Below are positions 48,749 through 58,359 of a DNA stretch of 64,000 bases, piece by piece. The stretch spans positions 310,001 through 374,000 of the forward strand of contig CAWBVZ010000003.1 in NCBI GenBank assembly GCA_963792385.1, in the 5' to 3' direction. Below the pieces are notes generated by a model. It was not told the DNA's origin, ran no database searches, and saw only the letters and a program-made list of their open reading frames with translations. Each line of letters opens with the position of its first letter. Within the stretch, counting starts at the first letter, position 1. Origin of the DNA: DASSUW01 sp963792385. GTDB lineage: Bacteria > Actinomycetota > Thermoleophilia > Solirubrobacterales > Solirubrobacteraceae. The position numbers and the translations under genes are program-made.

Positions 48749-50018
48749 GCGACGTCGAGGCGCGCGTCCGCGCGGGCGGGCCTGCTCGGCCGGGCGCCCG
48801 TCGTCGTGCTGCTCTCCGGCGGGCGCGACTCGGTCTGCCTGCTCGACCTCGCGGTGCGGCTCGCGGCGCCGGCGCGGTCACGGCGCTGCACGTCGACTAC
48901 GGGCTGCGCGACGACGCCGACGCGCGACGAGGCGTCACTGCGCCGCGCTGTGCGCGCGGCTCGGCGTGCCGCTGACGTCGAGCGCCGCGCCGGCCCGCGC
49001 GCGCGGGCAACGTGCAGGCGTGGGCGCGCGACGTGCGCTACGCCGCGGCCGCGCGGCTCGCGGCGCGCGGCGCGTCGATCGCGGCCGGCCACACCGCCGA
49101 CGACCAGGTCGAGACGATCCTCTACCGCCTCGCCTCCTCGCCCGGCCGCCGCGCGCTGCTCGGGATGCGCGCCCGCGACGGGCGGCTCGTGCGGCCGCTG
49201 CTCGGCGTGCACGCGCGAGGAGACGGCCGCCTACTGCGCGCGAGCGCGGGCTGCGCGTGGCGCGAGGACCCGACCAACGCCGCGCCGACGATACGCGCGC
49301 AACCGCGTGCGCAACGGGCTGGTGCCGGCGCTGCGCGCGATCCACCCGGCCGCGGAGGCGAACGTGCTGCGCACGCTGGCGCTGCTGCGCGACGAGGCGG
49401 AGGTGCTCGACGCGCTCGTCGACGCGCGCTCGGAGGCCGACGATGCGCTCGACGCGGCTCGCCGCGCTGCCGCCCGCGCTGGCGCGGCTCGCGTGCAGCG
49501 GCTCGCCGACGCTGGCCGGACGCGCCGCTCGGCGCGCGCGCGCGCCGACGAGGTCCTCGCGCTGCGGCGCACGGGACGCGCGACGCTCGACCTCGGCGGC
49601 GGCCTGCGCGCGGTCGCCGAGACGGGCGTCTGCGCTTCGAGCGCGGCCCGGCGCCGCCGCGCCGCCCGCGGTCGCGCTGCCGTGCCCGGGCGCGTCGCCT
49701 TCGCCGACGGGAGCTGACCTGCGAGGTCGAGCGACCTGCCGGTCGCGACGGCACGCTCGACGCCGCACGCGCTCGCGCGCCGCTCGAGGTGCGCGCCGTG
49801 GCGGCCGGGCGACCGCATGCGCCCGCTCGGGCTGGCGGCAGCCGCTCGCTGCAGGACCTGTTCACCGACCGCAAGGTCCCGCGCGAGCGCCGCGCGCACG
49901 CTGCCCGTCGTGCGTCTCCGGACGGCGAGATCGCGTGGGTCCCGGGCGTCGGCCACCGGCGAGCGCTTCGCGTGACCGACGCGACCCGCGGCGCGTCGCG
50001 GCTGGCGCTGGCGCCTAG
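48745..50018 (+). pseudogene. tilS: tRNA(Ile)-lysidine synthase TilS, many indels
   Basis: About 425 residues. It opens VSDVEARVRAGG, then the PP-loop ATPase motif VVLLSGGRDSVCLLDLAVRL. ALHVDYGLRDDADA, WARDVRYAAAARLAARGASI, AAGHTADDQVETILYRLASS and RNRVRNGLVPALRAIHPAAE are standard TilS segments. The C-terminal domains read LEVRAWRPGDRMRPLG (joined) and RSLQDLFTDRKVPRERR. TilS converts C34 of tRNA-Ile(CAU) to lysidine and is essential in nearly all bacteria, so the roughly one indel per 80 nt must be mainly error. Its TAG (50016-50018) starts the TAGACT box of hpt. Confidence 0.8.
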
Positions 50019-50021
50019 ACT
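50016..50021 (+). promoter_or_regulatory. -10 box TAGACT for hpt, made from the tilS stop codon
   Basis: The TAG that ends tilS forms the first half of TAGACT, 10 nt before the hpt ATG at 50032. Confidence 0.4.
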
Positions 50022-50031
50022 GCGCGCCCGC

Positions 50032-50661
50032 ATGCGCGACGCGGCCATCGGCGAGATCCTCGTCCAGGCGGACGACCTGCAGCACCGCGTGCGCGAGCTG
50101 GGCGAGGAGATCACGCGCGACTACGCGGGCCAGGACCTGCTGCTGTCGGCGTGCTCAAGGGCGCCGTCTTCTTCCTCTCGGACCTGATGCGCCACGATCG
50201 ACGTCCGTGCGAGGTCGACTTCATGGCCGTCGCCTCCTACGGCTCGGCGACCGAGTCCTCGCGGCGTCGTGCGGATCCTCAAGGACCTCGACGCGGCGAT
50301 CGAGGGCCGCGACGTGCTGATCGTCGAGGACATCGTCGACTCCGGGCTGACGCTGCAGTACCTGCTGCGCAACCTCAAGGCGCGCGACCCGCGCTCGCTG
50401 GAGGTCTGCGCGCTGCTGACCAAGCCCGAGCGGCGCAAGGTCGACCTCCCGCCGCGCTACGTCGGCTTCGAGATCCCCGACCGCTTCGCGATCGGCTACG
50501 GGCTCGACCACGCCGAGCGCTACCGCAACCTGCCGTACGTCGCCGCGTTGACGATGCCTGACGGAGCGTCAGCGCGCTCCTGTCGATTAGCGAGCTCCGA
50601 TGCAGGGAAGCCCGTCACCACACTGGCCGACCCGTCTGGGCCGCTCGAAACCCACTGGTAG
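50032..50661 (+). pseudogene. hpt: Hypoxanthine phosphoribosyltransferase, several indels
   Basis: About 185 conserved residues: MRDAAIGEILVQADDLQHRV, ELGEEITRDYAGQDLLL, VLKGAVFFLSDLMR (PRTase loop I), FMAVASYGSATESS, VRILKDLDAAIEGRDVLIVE with the PRPP-binding core DVLIVEDIVDSGLTLQYLL, KPERRKVDLPPRYVGFEIPD and GYGLDHAERYRNLPYVAAL. It salvages hypoxanthine to IMP. Four small indels lie in the first 240 nt, for example CTGGTCGGC read as CTGTCGGC near 50145. The tail after YVAALT up to the TAG at 50661 is longer than in relatives and may be an artefact. Confidence 0.82.
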
Positions 50662-50692
50662 CGCTTGACACCCTTGTCCGCCGTATCGACCT

Positions 50693-50710
50693 CGCGCGCG
50701 CGCGCGCGCG
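50693..50710. repeat. Alternating (CG)9 tract before ftsH
   Basis: Nine CG dinucleotides in a row lie between a TTGACA hexamer (50665-50670) and the ftsH ATG (50719). Such tracts can adopt Z-DNA. The tract is in the error-rich patch, so its exact length is uncertain. Confidence 0.6.
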
Positions 50711-50718
50711 GTACGCTC

Positions 50719-52815
<2,097 letters not shown>

Positions 52816-52881
52816 CGATGTGGCGACGCGTCGTCTGGGCGAGCATGGCGGCGATGATGGCCGGGCATGGGGAGGGACCTT

Positions 52882-53944
52882 TCAGGGAGCGGGGGCGGTA
52901 GAAGCTCGGACGACGAGCTCGGTGGGGAGGACGACGGATCCGGACGCGGGCGCCTCGAGCAGCAGGCGCACGGCCTCGGATCCCTTGCGATTGTGGGGTT
53001 GGCGGACGGTGGTGAGCGGAGGGGTGGCGAGCGCGGCCTCCGGGACGTCGTCGAAGCCGGCGACCGACAGCTCCGCCGGCACGGCGATGCCGCGCTCGGT
53101 GGCGGCGTCGAGCACGCCGAGGGCAAGTTGGTCCGACAGCGCGACGATCGCGGTCGGGCGCTCGGCGCGGTCGAGCAGGCGGGCACCCGCCGCGTGGCCG
53201 GTGTCGCGGTCCTTGCCGGGCGCGCTGGCGACGGGCACGGTGCTCCAGTCGACGCCGGCGGCCTCGATCCCGGCGCGCCAGCCGGCGAGCCGTCGACGCC
53301 TCGACGTAGTGCCACGCGACCGCCTCCGCCTGAGGGCCGGTCGTGCCCTGGGCGTCGTGGCCGAGCACGATCCCGAAGCGGCGATGCCCGAGCGCGGTCA
53401 GGTGCTCGGCGACGGCGCGCGTGGCGCCTTCGTCGTCGACGTTGACTCCGAGCTGGGTGGGGTCGGGCGTGAAGTCGACGCGCACGTACGGCAGCCGGCG
53501 CCCGCGCACGGCGTCGAGCCGCGGATCCGACTCGGGCACGCAGTACAGGATGAAGCCGTCGACGAGCGCGTTCTGGACGAGCGCCGCGTCCCGGCCCTCG
53601 ATCCGCGGCACGAGCGAGAGTCCCCGCCCGCGCTCCTCGCACCCGGCGGCGACGCCGTGCAGGAACTGCACCGTCGCCGGGTCGGTGAAGGCGCGCGTGA
53701 GCGCGTAGTCGAGCACCAGGCCGACCGAGCCGGTCTCACCGCGCGACAGCGTCCGCGCGACCGGGTCCGGCCCGGAGTAACCGAGCTCGTGCGCCGCGGC
53801 CAGCACCCGCTCGCGCAGCTCCGGCGACACCTGATCGGGCCGGTTGAACGCGTTCGAGACCGTCATCCGCGACACGCCGACGGCGTCGGCGACTGTGGCG
53901 AGGGTGACGGTACGGTGCGTGCGGGAGGAGCGGCTTGGGGTCAT
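52882..53944 (-). pseudogene. LacI-family transcriptional regulator, one frameshift
   Basis: About 353 residues. The helix-turn-helix and hinge are complete: VTLATVADAVGVSRMTVSNA, FNRPDQVSPELRERVLAAAH. The sugar-binding-like core reads GSVGLVLDYALTRAFTDPAT, HRRFGIVLGHDAQGTT and, after the break, AIVALSDQLALGVLDAATER and SVAGFDDVPEAALATPPLTT. Near 53292 an extra G shifts the frame; removing it gives EASTLAGWRAGIEAAGVDWS. Palindromic operators overlap its own promoter, so autoregulation is expected. No sugar operon adjoins, so its target is unknown. Confidence 0.8.
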
Positions 53945-53967
53945 TGTACCGGTAAATGTACCGGTAC
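53945..53967. promoter_or_regulatory. Tandem LacI-type operators and promoter
   Basis: The perfect palindrome TGTACCGGTACA (53957-53968, one base either way) and a near copy TGTACCGGTAAA (about 53945-53956) lie directly upstream of the LacI ATG. Read on the minus strand, TACATT (53960-53955) is a -10-like box inside the operators, 10 nt before the start codon. The CG centre is typical of LacI-family sites. Confidence 0.6.
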
Positions 53968-54059
53968 AAGTGTGTGGCGTCAAGCGCCGCGTTGCCACCG
54001 GCCAACGTCAACTGCGCTGGGTAGGAGAGCTAGGAGATCGGCCGCGATGCCAGGTCCTT

Positions 54060-54094
54060 GGCGACTAATCCGCGCATACCGCGGATTAGTCGCC
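54060..54094. terminator. Perfect 15-bp hairpin downstream of the Lrp gene
   Basis: GGCGACTAATCCGCG (54060-54074) is exactly complementary to CGCGGATTAGTCGCC (54080-54094) around a 5-nt loop. It lies 62 nt beyond the stop of the Lrp-type gene. There is no U-run on either strand, so it may be a Rho-independent-like stop or a protein site. Confidence 0.5.
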
Positions 54095-54156
54095 ACGCGC
54101 CCGCCCGACCCGCCTCCTTAATGCCGCAGTTGACGTTGCCGGCGCCGCCGCGCCGC

Positions 54157-54624
54157 TCAGCTCGGCTGCACGGGCAGCGGCGACGCCGGCTTGAGCTCCT
54201 CCAGCCGCAGCAGCGTCACCAGCCGGCTGCCGCCGCGCGAGGCGAGTCGGTTCAGCGCGCGCTGCAGCTCGGCGACATCGCGCGCCACGACCATGAGCAT
54301 CGCGTCGACCTCGCCGGTCACGTAGTCGGCCCCGATCACCTGGGGCAGCTCGAGCACGGCCTCCTTGAAGCGGCGGTTCGCGGCGTCGTCGTGGCGGGCC
54401 AGCGTGACCATCACGTAGACCTGCAGCGGGAAGCCCGCGGCGGTGCTGTCGAGGCGCGCGGTGATGCGGCGCAGGACGCCCGAGTCCTTCAGCCGCCGCA
54501 CGCGGTTCAGCGTGGCCGCGGGAGAGAGGCCGACGAGGCGCGCGAGCTCCACGTTCGCGCGGTCCGCGTCGTTCTGCAGCTCTACGAGCAGCCGCACATC
54601 GATTACGTCAAGTGAAACAGCCAT
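54157..54624 (-). CDS. Lrp/AsnC-family transcriptional regulator
   Basis: A 155-residue regulator. The N-terminal helix-turn-helix is MAVSLDVIDVRLLVELQNDA, then NVELARLVGLSPAATLNRVR and RLKDSGVLRRITARLD. The C-terminal RAM ligand/oligomer domain reads QVYVMVTLARHDDAANRRFK, LPQVIGADYVTGEVDAMLMV and VARDVAELQRALNRLAS. Family members sense amino acids. It is divergent from an EamA-type exporter, and a perfect palindrome begins at its start codon, so it probably controls itself and the exporter, like other Lrp/exporter pairs. Confidence 0.88.
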   Translation of the reverse strand: MAVSLDVIDVRLLVELQNDADRANVELARLVGLSPAATLNRVRRLKDSGVLRRITARLDSTAAGFPLQVYVMVTLARHDDAANRRFKEAVLELPQVIGADYVTGEVDAMLMVVARDVAELQRALNRLASRGGSRLVTLLRLEELKPASPLPVQPS

Positions 54625-54648
54625 TTGACGAAATATTATTTCGTCAAA
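54624..54648. promoter_or_regulatory. Lrp-type operator, 12-bp arms around one base
   Basis: TTTGACGAAATA and TATTTCGTCAAA are exact reverse complements separated by a single T. The site is AT-rich in a GC-rich genome, touches the Lrp start codon and lies about 60 nt upstream of the EamA gene. A further half site (GTCAAAT, about 54659) follows. Confidence 0.7.
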
Positions 54649-54706
54649 GTGCCTATCCGTCAAATCCTGCTTGAGGAAATCGGCGACTTCTCCGATCATC
54701 TAGGTA

Positions 54707-55802
54707 TGAACCGGAATGCCGCTCCACAACCCGCGCGATCTTCGCGCTTGCCGCAGCGGGCTCGCTGTGGGGCCTGACCGTGCCGCTGTCCAAGTACGGA
54801 CTCGAATGGCTTGGCGGCGGCTGGCTGGCCGTGGCCCGCTTTGCGATCGCCGCGCCGCTGCTCGCCGTGCTCGCTCGCGGCCGGCTGCGCGCTGCGCTGA
54901 CGCCGGGCATCGTTGCCGCCGGCGCCGTCGGCTACGGCGGCGTCATCCTGCTCCAGAACGTGGGCATCGCGCACACGAGCGTGAGCCACGCCGCGCTGAT
55001 CGTCGGCGCCGTCCCGGTGCTCGTCGCGATCATCGTCGGCGTGCTCGGCCGCAGCGCCGCCGGGCCGCTCGCGTGGGCGGGCTCGCTGCTCGCGCTCGCG
55101 GGCGTCGGACTCGTGGCGGGCAGCGGCGGGGCCGGCACCGCCCTCTCGGGCGACCTGCTCGTGCTGCTGTCCGTCACCGGCTCGGCCGCGTTCATCGTCC
55201 TCCAGCCAGGGCTGCTCGCCGGCCGCGATCCGGCTGCCGTCACCGCGGTCCAGCTCGCCGCCGGCGGCGTCGCCTCGCTGCCGTTCGCGATCATCTTCGA
55301 GGGCGCGCCGCCTGCTCCGGCGGCGGCCGGTCCGGTCGTCGCGGTGCTCGCGCTCGCCCTGACGGGCACGGCGCTCGCCTTCTGGCTGTTCGCGTGGGCG
55401 CAGTCGCATGTGCCCGCGGAGCTCGCGAGCGCGTTCGTGAACCTCGAGCCGCTGGTCGGCACGCTCACCGGCGTCGTCGCGTTCAGCGACGCGTTCGGCC
55501 CGGCGCAGCTCGCCGGCGGCACGGCGATCCTCGTCGGCATCGGGCTCGGCGCGATGCCGCGGCCCAAGCGCCTACCAGTCGATCGGCCGGCCGTCGCGGA
55601 AGAAGCCGCCGGTCGGACCGTCGTCCGGGAGCGTGGCCGCCCATACGATGCCGGCCGCCCCATCGCGCACCGGCCGGCCTCCGCTACCGCCCATGTCCGT
55701 CGCCACCCAACCCGGACAGACCGCATTCACGAGTACCCCATCACCGGCCAGCGCGTCCGCGAGCATGAGCGACAACGCGTTGAGCGCAGCCTTCGAGACT
55801 GA
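54707..55802 (+). CDS. EamA/DMT-superfamily exporter
   Basis: A ten-helix metabolite exporter of about 285 residues plus a long tail. Clear segments are RAIFALAAAGSLWGLTVPLS (helix 1), WLAVARFAIAAPLLAVLARG, GYGGVILLQNVGIAHTSVSH, HAALIVGAVPVLVAIIVGVL and AELASAFVNLEPLVGTLTGV, the second EamA repeat. The longest clean frame begins at GTG 54780, but helix 1 is coded upstream without an in-frame start, so a one-base error probably lies between the ATGs near 54707-54716 and 54738. After MPRPKRLP the tail runs antisense to the SDR gene for about 230 nt and is likely an artefact of a missed stop. Control is by Lrp. Confidence 0.75.
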
Positions 55803-56240
55803 GTAGGCCGGCGCGCCATCGCCCATGCCGATGAGCGCGCCGGCGCCCGAGGACACGTTCACGAGGCGGCCGTGCGCGCTCGCGCGCAGGAGGTCGGCGA
55901 AGGCGATCGCCATCCGCCAGGGCCCGAGCGTGTTCGTCTCCAGCGCCTCGCGCACGACCCCGAGATCGGCGGTCAGCGCTCGCTCCCACGTGTCGTAGTG
56001 GATCGCGGCGTTGTTGACGAGCACGTCGAGCGCGTCGAGCTCGCCGCGCACGGCGGCGATCGACGCGTCGTCGGTGACATCGAGCCGCACCGGCCGCACG
56101 TCGCCGTCCAGCGCGGGCACCTGCGAGGGGTCACGCGCGCCGGCGATCACGGTGTGGCCGCGCGCGGCGAGCTGCCGCGCCACCTCCAGGCCGATGCCGC
56201 GGTTGGCGCCGGTGACGAGCGCGACCGGAGTGCTGGCCAT
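55572..56240 (-). CDS. Short-chain dehydrogenase/reductase
   Basis: A 222-residue SDR of the carbonyl-reductase-like type. The NADPH motif is TGANRGIGLEVARQLAARG with the preferred Arg. DALDVLVNNAAIHYDTWERA has the structural NNA motif; LVNVSSGAGALIG carries the catalytic Ser, and YSVSKAALNALSLMLADAL the YxxxK pair. It ends GGFFRDGRPIDW, common in plant-carbonyl-reductase-like members. TAGCCT lies 8 nt before ATG 56240. Substrate unknown. Its 3' end overlaps the exporter's doubtful tail. Confidence 0.85.
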   Translation of the reverse strand: MASTPVALVTGANRGIGLEVARQLAARGHTVIAGARDPSQVPALDGDVRPVRLDVTDDASIAAVRGELDALDVLVNNAAIHYDTWERALTADLGVVREALETNTLGPWRMAIAFADLLRASAHGRLVNVSSGAGALIGMGDGAPAYSVSKAALNALSLMLADALAGDGVLVNAVCPGWVATDMGGSGGRPVRDGAAGIVWAATLPDDGPTGGFFRDGRPIDW

Positions 56241-56248
56241 GCGGCCCG

Positions 56249-56254
56249 AGGCTA
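56249..56254 (-). promoter_or_regulatory. -10 box TAGCCT (minus strand) for ATG at 56240
   Basis: TAGCCT ends 8 nt before the SDR ATG and lies 17 nt past the stop of the 58-residue gene on the same strand. Confidence 0.4.
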
Positions 56255-56270
56255 GTGCACGCGGAAGGCG

Positions 56271-56447
56271 CTACGAGCTGCCGACGAGCGACTGCGCGGC
56301 GGCAGACAGCTCGAGGATGACGTCCGCGTGGGCGGACGCCGGGGCGCCGGCGGGAACCGGGTTCGCGTGGGCGCGCTGGATTGCCTCCTGCGCCCCCTGA
56401 ACCGTCATCGCCATGATGGCCATCGCGGCCTGTGCTTGGACTTCCAT
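56271..56447 (-). CDS. 58-residue small protein, unknown function
   Basis: A short gene with coding character. It starts MEVQAQAAMAIMAMTVQGAQ, continues with EAIQRAHANPVPAG, has a short loop rich in Pro/Ala, and ends ADVILELSAAAQSLVGSS. It reads as two amphipathic helices joined by a flexible loop, with no membrane segment. GATAGT (56454-56459) sits 6 nt before the ATG. The Met/Ala/Gln-rich N-terminus recalls YjfB-type motility proteins, but I am not confident. It is divergent from folP. Confidence 0.5.
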   Translation of the reverse strand: MEVQAQAAMAIMAMTVQGAQEAIQRAHANPVPAGAPASAHADVILELSAAAQSLVGSS

Positions 56448-56501
56448 AGAGCCACTATCGGGTGCGGCGGCAGTTTGGGAGAGCGAACTGGACGGATGGG
56501 C

Positions 56502-56507
56502 TAACTT
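56502..56507 (+). promoter_or_regulatory. -10 box TAACTT for leaderless GTG at 56515
   Basis: TAACTT is followed by 7 nt and the folP GTG, without a ribosome site in the gap. Confidence 0.5.
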
Positions 56508-56514
56508 CGCCCCC

Positions 56515-57371
56515 GTGAGTCACGATCTGCCCTACACGATCATGGGCGTCGTCAACGTCACGCCGGACTCGTTCTCGGACGGCGGCGTGTTCGACGACGA
56601 GGTCGCCGCGATCGCGCACGCGCGCCGCTTGATCGGCGAGGGAGCGTCGATCGTCGACGTCGGCGGGGAGTCGACCCGGCCCGGCGCCGCGCCTGTCCCA
56701 CCCGCCGCGGAGCTCGAGCGCGTGATCCCGGTCGTCGAGGGGATCGCCGCACCTCGGCCTGCCGGTGCAGATCTCGATCGACACGATGAAGCTCGCGGTC
56801 GCTGAGGTGGCGATCGACGCTGGCGCCTCGTACGTGAACGACGTCACCGCCTTCCGCCACGACCCGGACCTCGCCGGCCTGGTCGCCGATCGCGGCGTGG
56901 ACTGCTGCCTGATGCACATGCTCGGCGAGCCGCGCACGATGCAGCAGGACCCGCGCTACGACGACGTCGTCGACGAGGTGAAGGCGTTCCTGGAGCAGCG
57001 GATGGCGTTCGCGGTCGTCCGCCGGCGTGCCGGAGGAGCGGATCCAGCTCGACCCCGGAATCGGCTTCGGCAAGACGCTCGACCACAACCTCGAGCTGCT
57101 GCGCCGGCTCGACGAGCTGGCGGCGATCGGGCGGCCGCTCGTGATCGGCACCAGCCGCAAGAGCTTCCTCGGCCGCATCACCGGTCGCGACGTCACCGAG
57201 CGGGCCTACGCGACGGTCGCCACCAGCGTGCTCGCGTTCGAGCGCGGCGCCCGCGTGTTCCGCGTCCACGACGTCGCCGCGACGGCCGACGCGCTGGCCG
57301 TGGCGGCTGCTACGTTGGCCGCCGGATGGACCGGGACCCCGACGAGGACTTCGAAGACGACGACGAGCTGA
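56515..57371 (+). pseudogene. folP: Dihydropteroate synthase, two frameshifts
   Basis: About 285 residues; makes dihydropteroate from pABA and the pterin pyrophosphate. Motifs: YTIMGVVNVTPDSFSDGGVF, GASIVDVGGESTRPGAAPV (pABA loop 2), VQISIDTMKLAVAEVAIDAG, AGASYVNDVTAFRHDPDL, DPGIGFGKTLDHNLELLRRL and VIGTSRKSFLGRITGRDVTE (substrate Lys and Arg). The frame breaks near 56748 (should read HLGLPVQISID) and near 57016 (SAGVPEERIQLD). All conserved blocks survive, so these are probably sequencing indels. The end overlaps folB by 46 nt. Confidence 0.85.
57311..57316 (+). promoter_or_regulatory. -10 box TACGTT for ATG at 57326, inside folP
   Basis: TACGTT lies within the last codons of folP, 9 nt before the folB ATG, and could give folB a separate leaderless transcript. 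Confidence 0.35.
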
Positions 57372-57766
57372 GCGACGACGACGACGACGCGGAGGGTCCC
57401 GAGGTCGGGGTCACCGTCGAGATCGTCGGGCTCTCGCTCTACACGCATCACGGCGTCACGGCGGCCGAGCGCGAGATCGGCCAGCGCCTCGTGCTCGACG
57501 TGCGGTTCGACGTCGGCGAGCCGGACGCGCTGATCACCGACCGCGTCGAGGACACCGTCGACTACGGCGAGGTCTGCCAGGTGATCGCCCTGATCTCCCA
57601 GCAGCGCTCCTACAAGACGCTCGAGCGCCTGTGCGCGGTGATCGCCGACCGACTCGCGTCGCAGTTCGGCGCCGAGAGCGTGACCGTGAAGGCGTCGAAG
57701 CCCGAACCGCCGATCCCGCTGCCCGTCGAGGAGGTCTCGGTCGAGGTCTGGCGGGAAGAGCGTTGA
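57326..57766 (+). CDS. folB: Dihydroneopterin aldolase with acidic N-terminal extension
   Basis: A 146-residue FolB. The catalytic fold starts at about residue 29: VTVEIVGLSLYTHHGVTAAE, with the His-Gly-Val pattern and catalytic Glu, then GQRLVLDVRFDVGEPDALIT, DTVDYGEVCQVIALISQQRS and YKTLERLCAVIADRLASQFG. The conserved Lys lies in VTVKASKPEPPIP. It cleaves dihydroneopterin to the FolK substrate. Unusually, the first 28 residues are almost all Asp/Glu (DEDFEDDDELSDDDDDAEG). The start might be later, but ATG 57326 has a box 9 nt upstream. Confidence 0.88.
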   Translation: MDRDPDEDFEDDDELSDDDDDAEGPEVGVTVEIVGLSLYTHHGVTAAEREIGQRLVLDVRFDVGEPDALITDRVEDTVDYGEVCQVIALISQQRSYKTLERLCAVIADRLASQFGAESVTVKASKPEPPIPLPVEEVSVEVWREER

Positions 57767-57785
57767 CAAGCAAGTAAGTAGTCAC

Positions 57786-57791
57786 TAACCT
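57786..57791 (+). promoter_or_regulatory. -10 box TAACCT for the TetR gene at 57799
   Basis: TAACCT ends 7 nt before the ATG. A TTGACA hexamer lies 19 nt upstream of it (57761-57766), straddling the folB stop, giving a near-consensus promoter. The spacer has repeated AAGTA units that could be operator half sites. Confidence 0.5.
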
Positions 57792-57798
57792 CGTCGGC

Positions 57799-58356
57799 AT
57801 GGCCGCTGCACCGACCCGCCGCAAGTCCGCCGAGGAACGCCGCGAGGAGATCCTCGCCGTCGGCCTCGAGCACTTCGCCGCCGGTGGCTACCACGGCACA
57901 TCGACCGAGGTGATCGCCCGCGAGGCGGGGATCTCGCAGCCGTACCTGTTCCGGCTCTTCCGCACCAAGAAAGAGCTGTTCCTCGCCTGCACCGACCGCG
58001 CGTGCGGGAAGGTGCTGGACGGCTTCCGCCGCGCCGCGGCGACGGCCGCTGAAGGCGAGAAGCTGAAGGCGATGGGCAAGGCGTACGAACACGAGTTGCT
58101 GACCGATCGCCACGCACTGCTGATGCTGATGCAGGGATACGCGGCGGTCGCCGACCCGGAGATCCAGGAACACGTCCGCCGCAAGTACGGCGAGATCATC
58201 ACCGAGGTCGCCCGGATGTCCGGCGCGACGCCGGACGACGTGTGGTGGTTCTTCGCCACCGGCATGTTGCTCAACGTCGTGACGGCGCTCGACCTGGCCA
58301 AGATCGCGGACGAGAACGAGGTCGCCGCGGCGTGGCTGGAGATGCACAAGGGCTGA
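57799..58356 (+). CDS. TetR-family regulator of the adjacent MMPL transporter
   Basis: A 185-residue repressor. The DNA-binding domain reads RREEILAVGLEHFAAGGYHG, TSTEVIAREAGISQPYLFRL and FRTKKELFLACTDRA. The C-terminal domain (LMLMQGYAAVADPEIQEHVR, WWFFATGMLLNVVTALDLAK) resembles AcrR-type multidrug sensors. It lies 3 nt upstream of an MMPL transporter, so it most likely controls that gene and itself. It breaks the folB-folK gene order, which suggests later insertion. Confidence 0.85.
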   Translation: MAAAPTRRKSAEERREEILAVGLEHFAAGGYHGTSTEVIAREAGISQPYLFRLFRTKKELFLACTDRACGKVLDGFRRAAATAAEGEKLKAMGKAYEHELLTDRHALLMLMQGYAAVADPEIQEHVRRKYGEIITEVARMSGATPDDVWWFFATGMLLNVVTALDLAKIADENEVAAAWLEMHKG

Positions 58357-58359
58357 GCC

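Noticed and set aside
53000..54121. Extension of the ftsH reading frame across the LacI region to 54121
   Set aside because: The sequence past about 52.8 kb is the antisense of the LacI gene and has no FtsH-like content; the open frame is a GC-rich artefact.
55590..55802. C-terminal 70 residues of the EamA exporter as a real domain
   Set aside because: The stretch is antisense to the catalytic end of the SDR gene and looks like non-coding translation; a missed stop is more likely.
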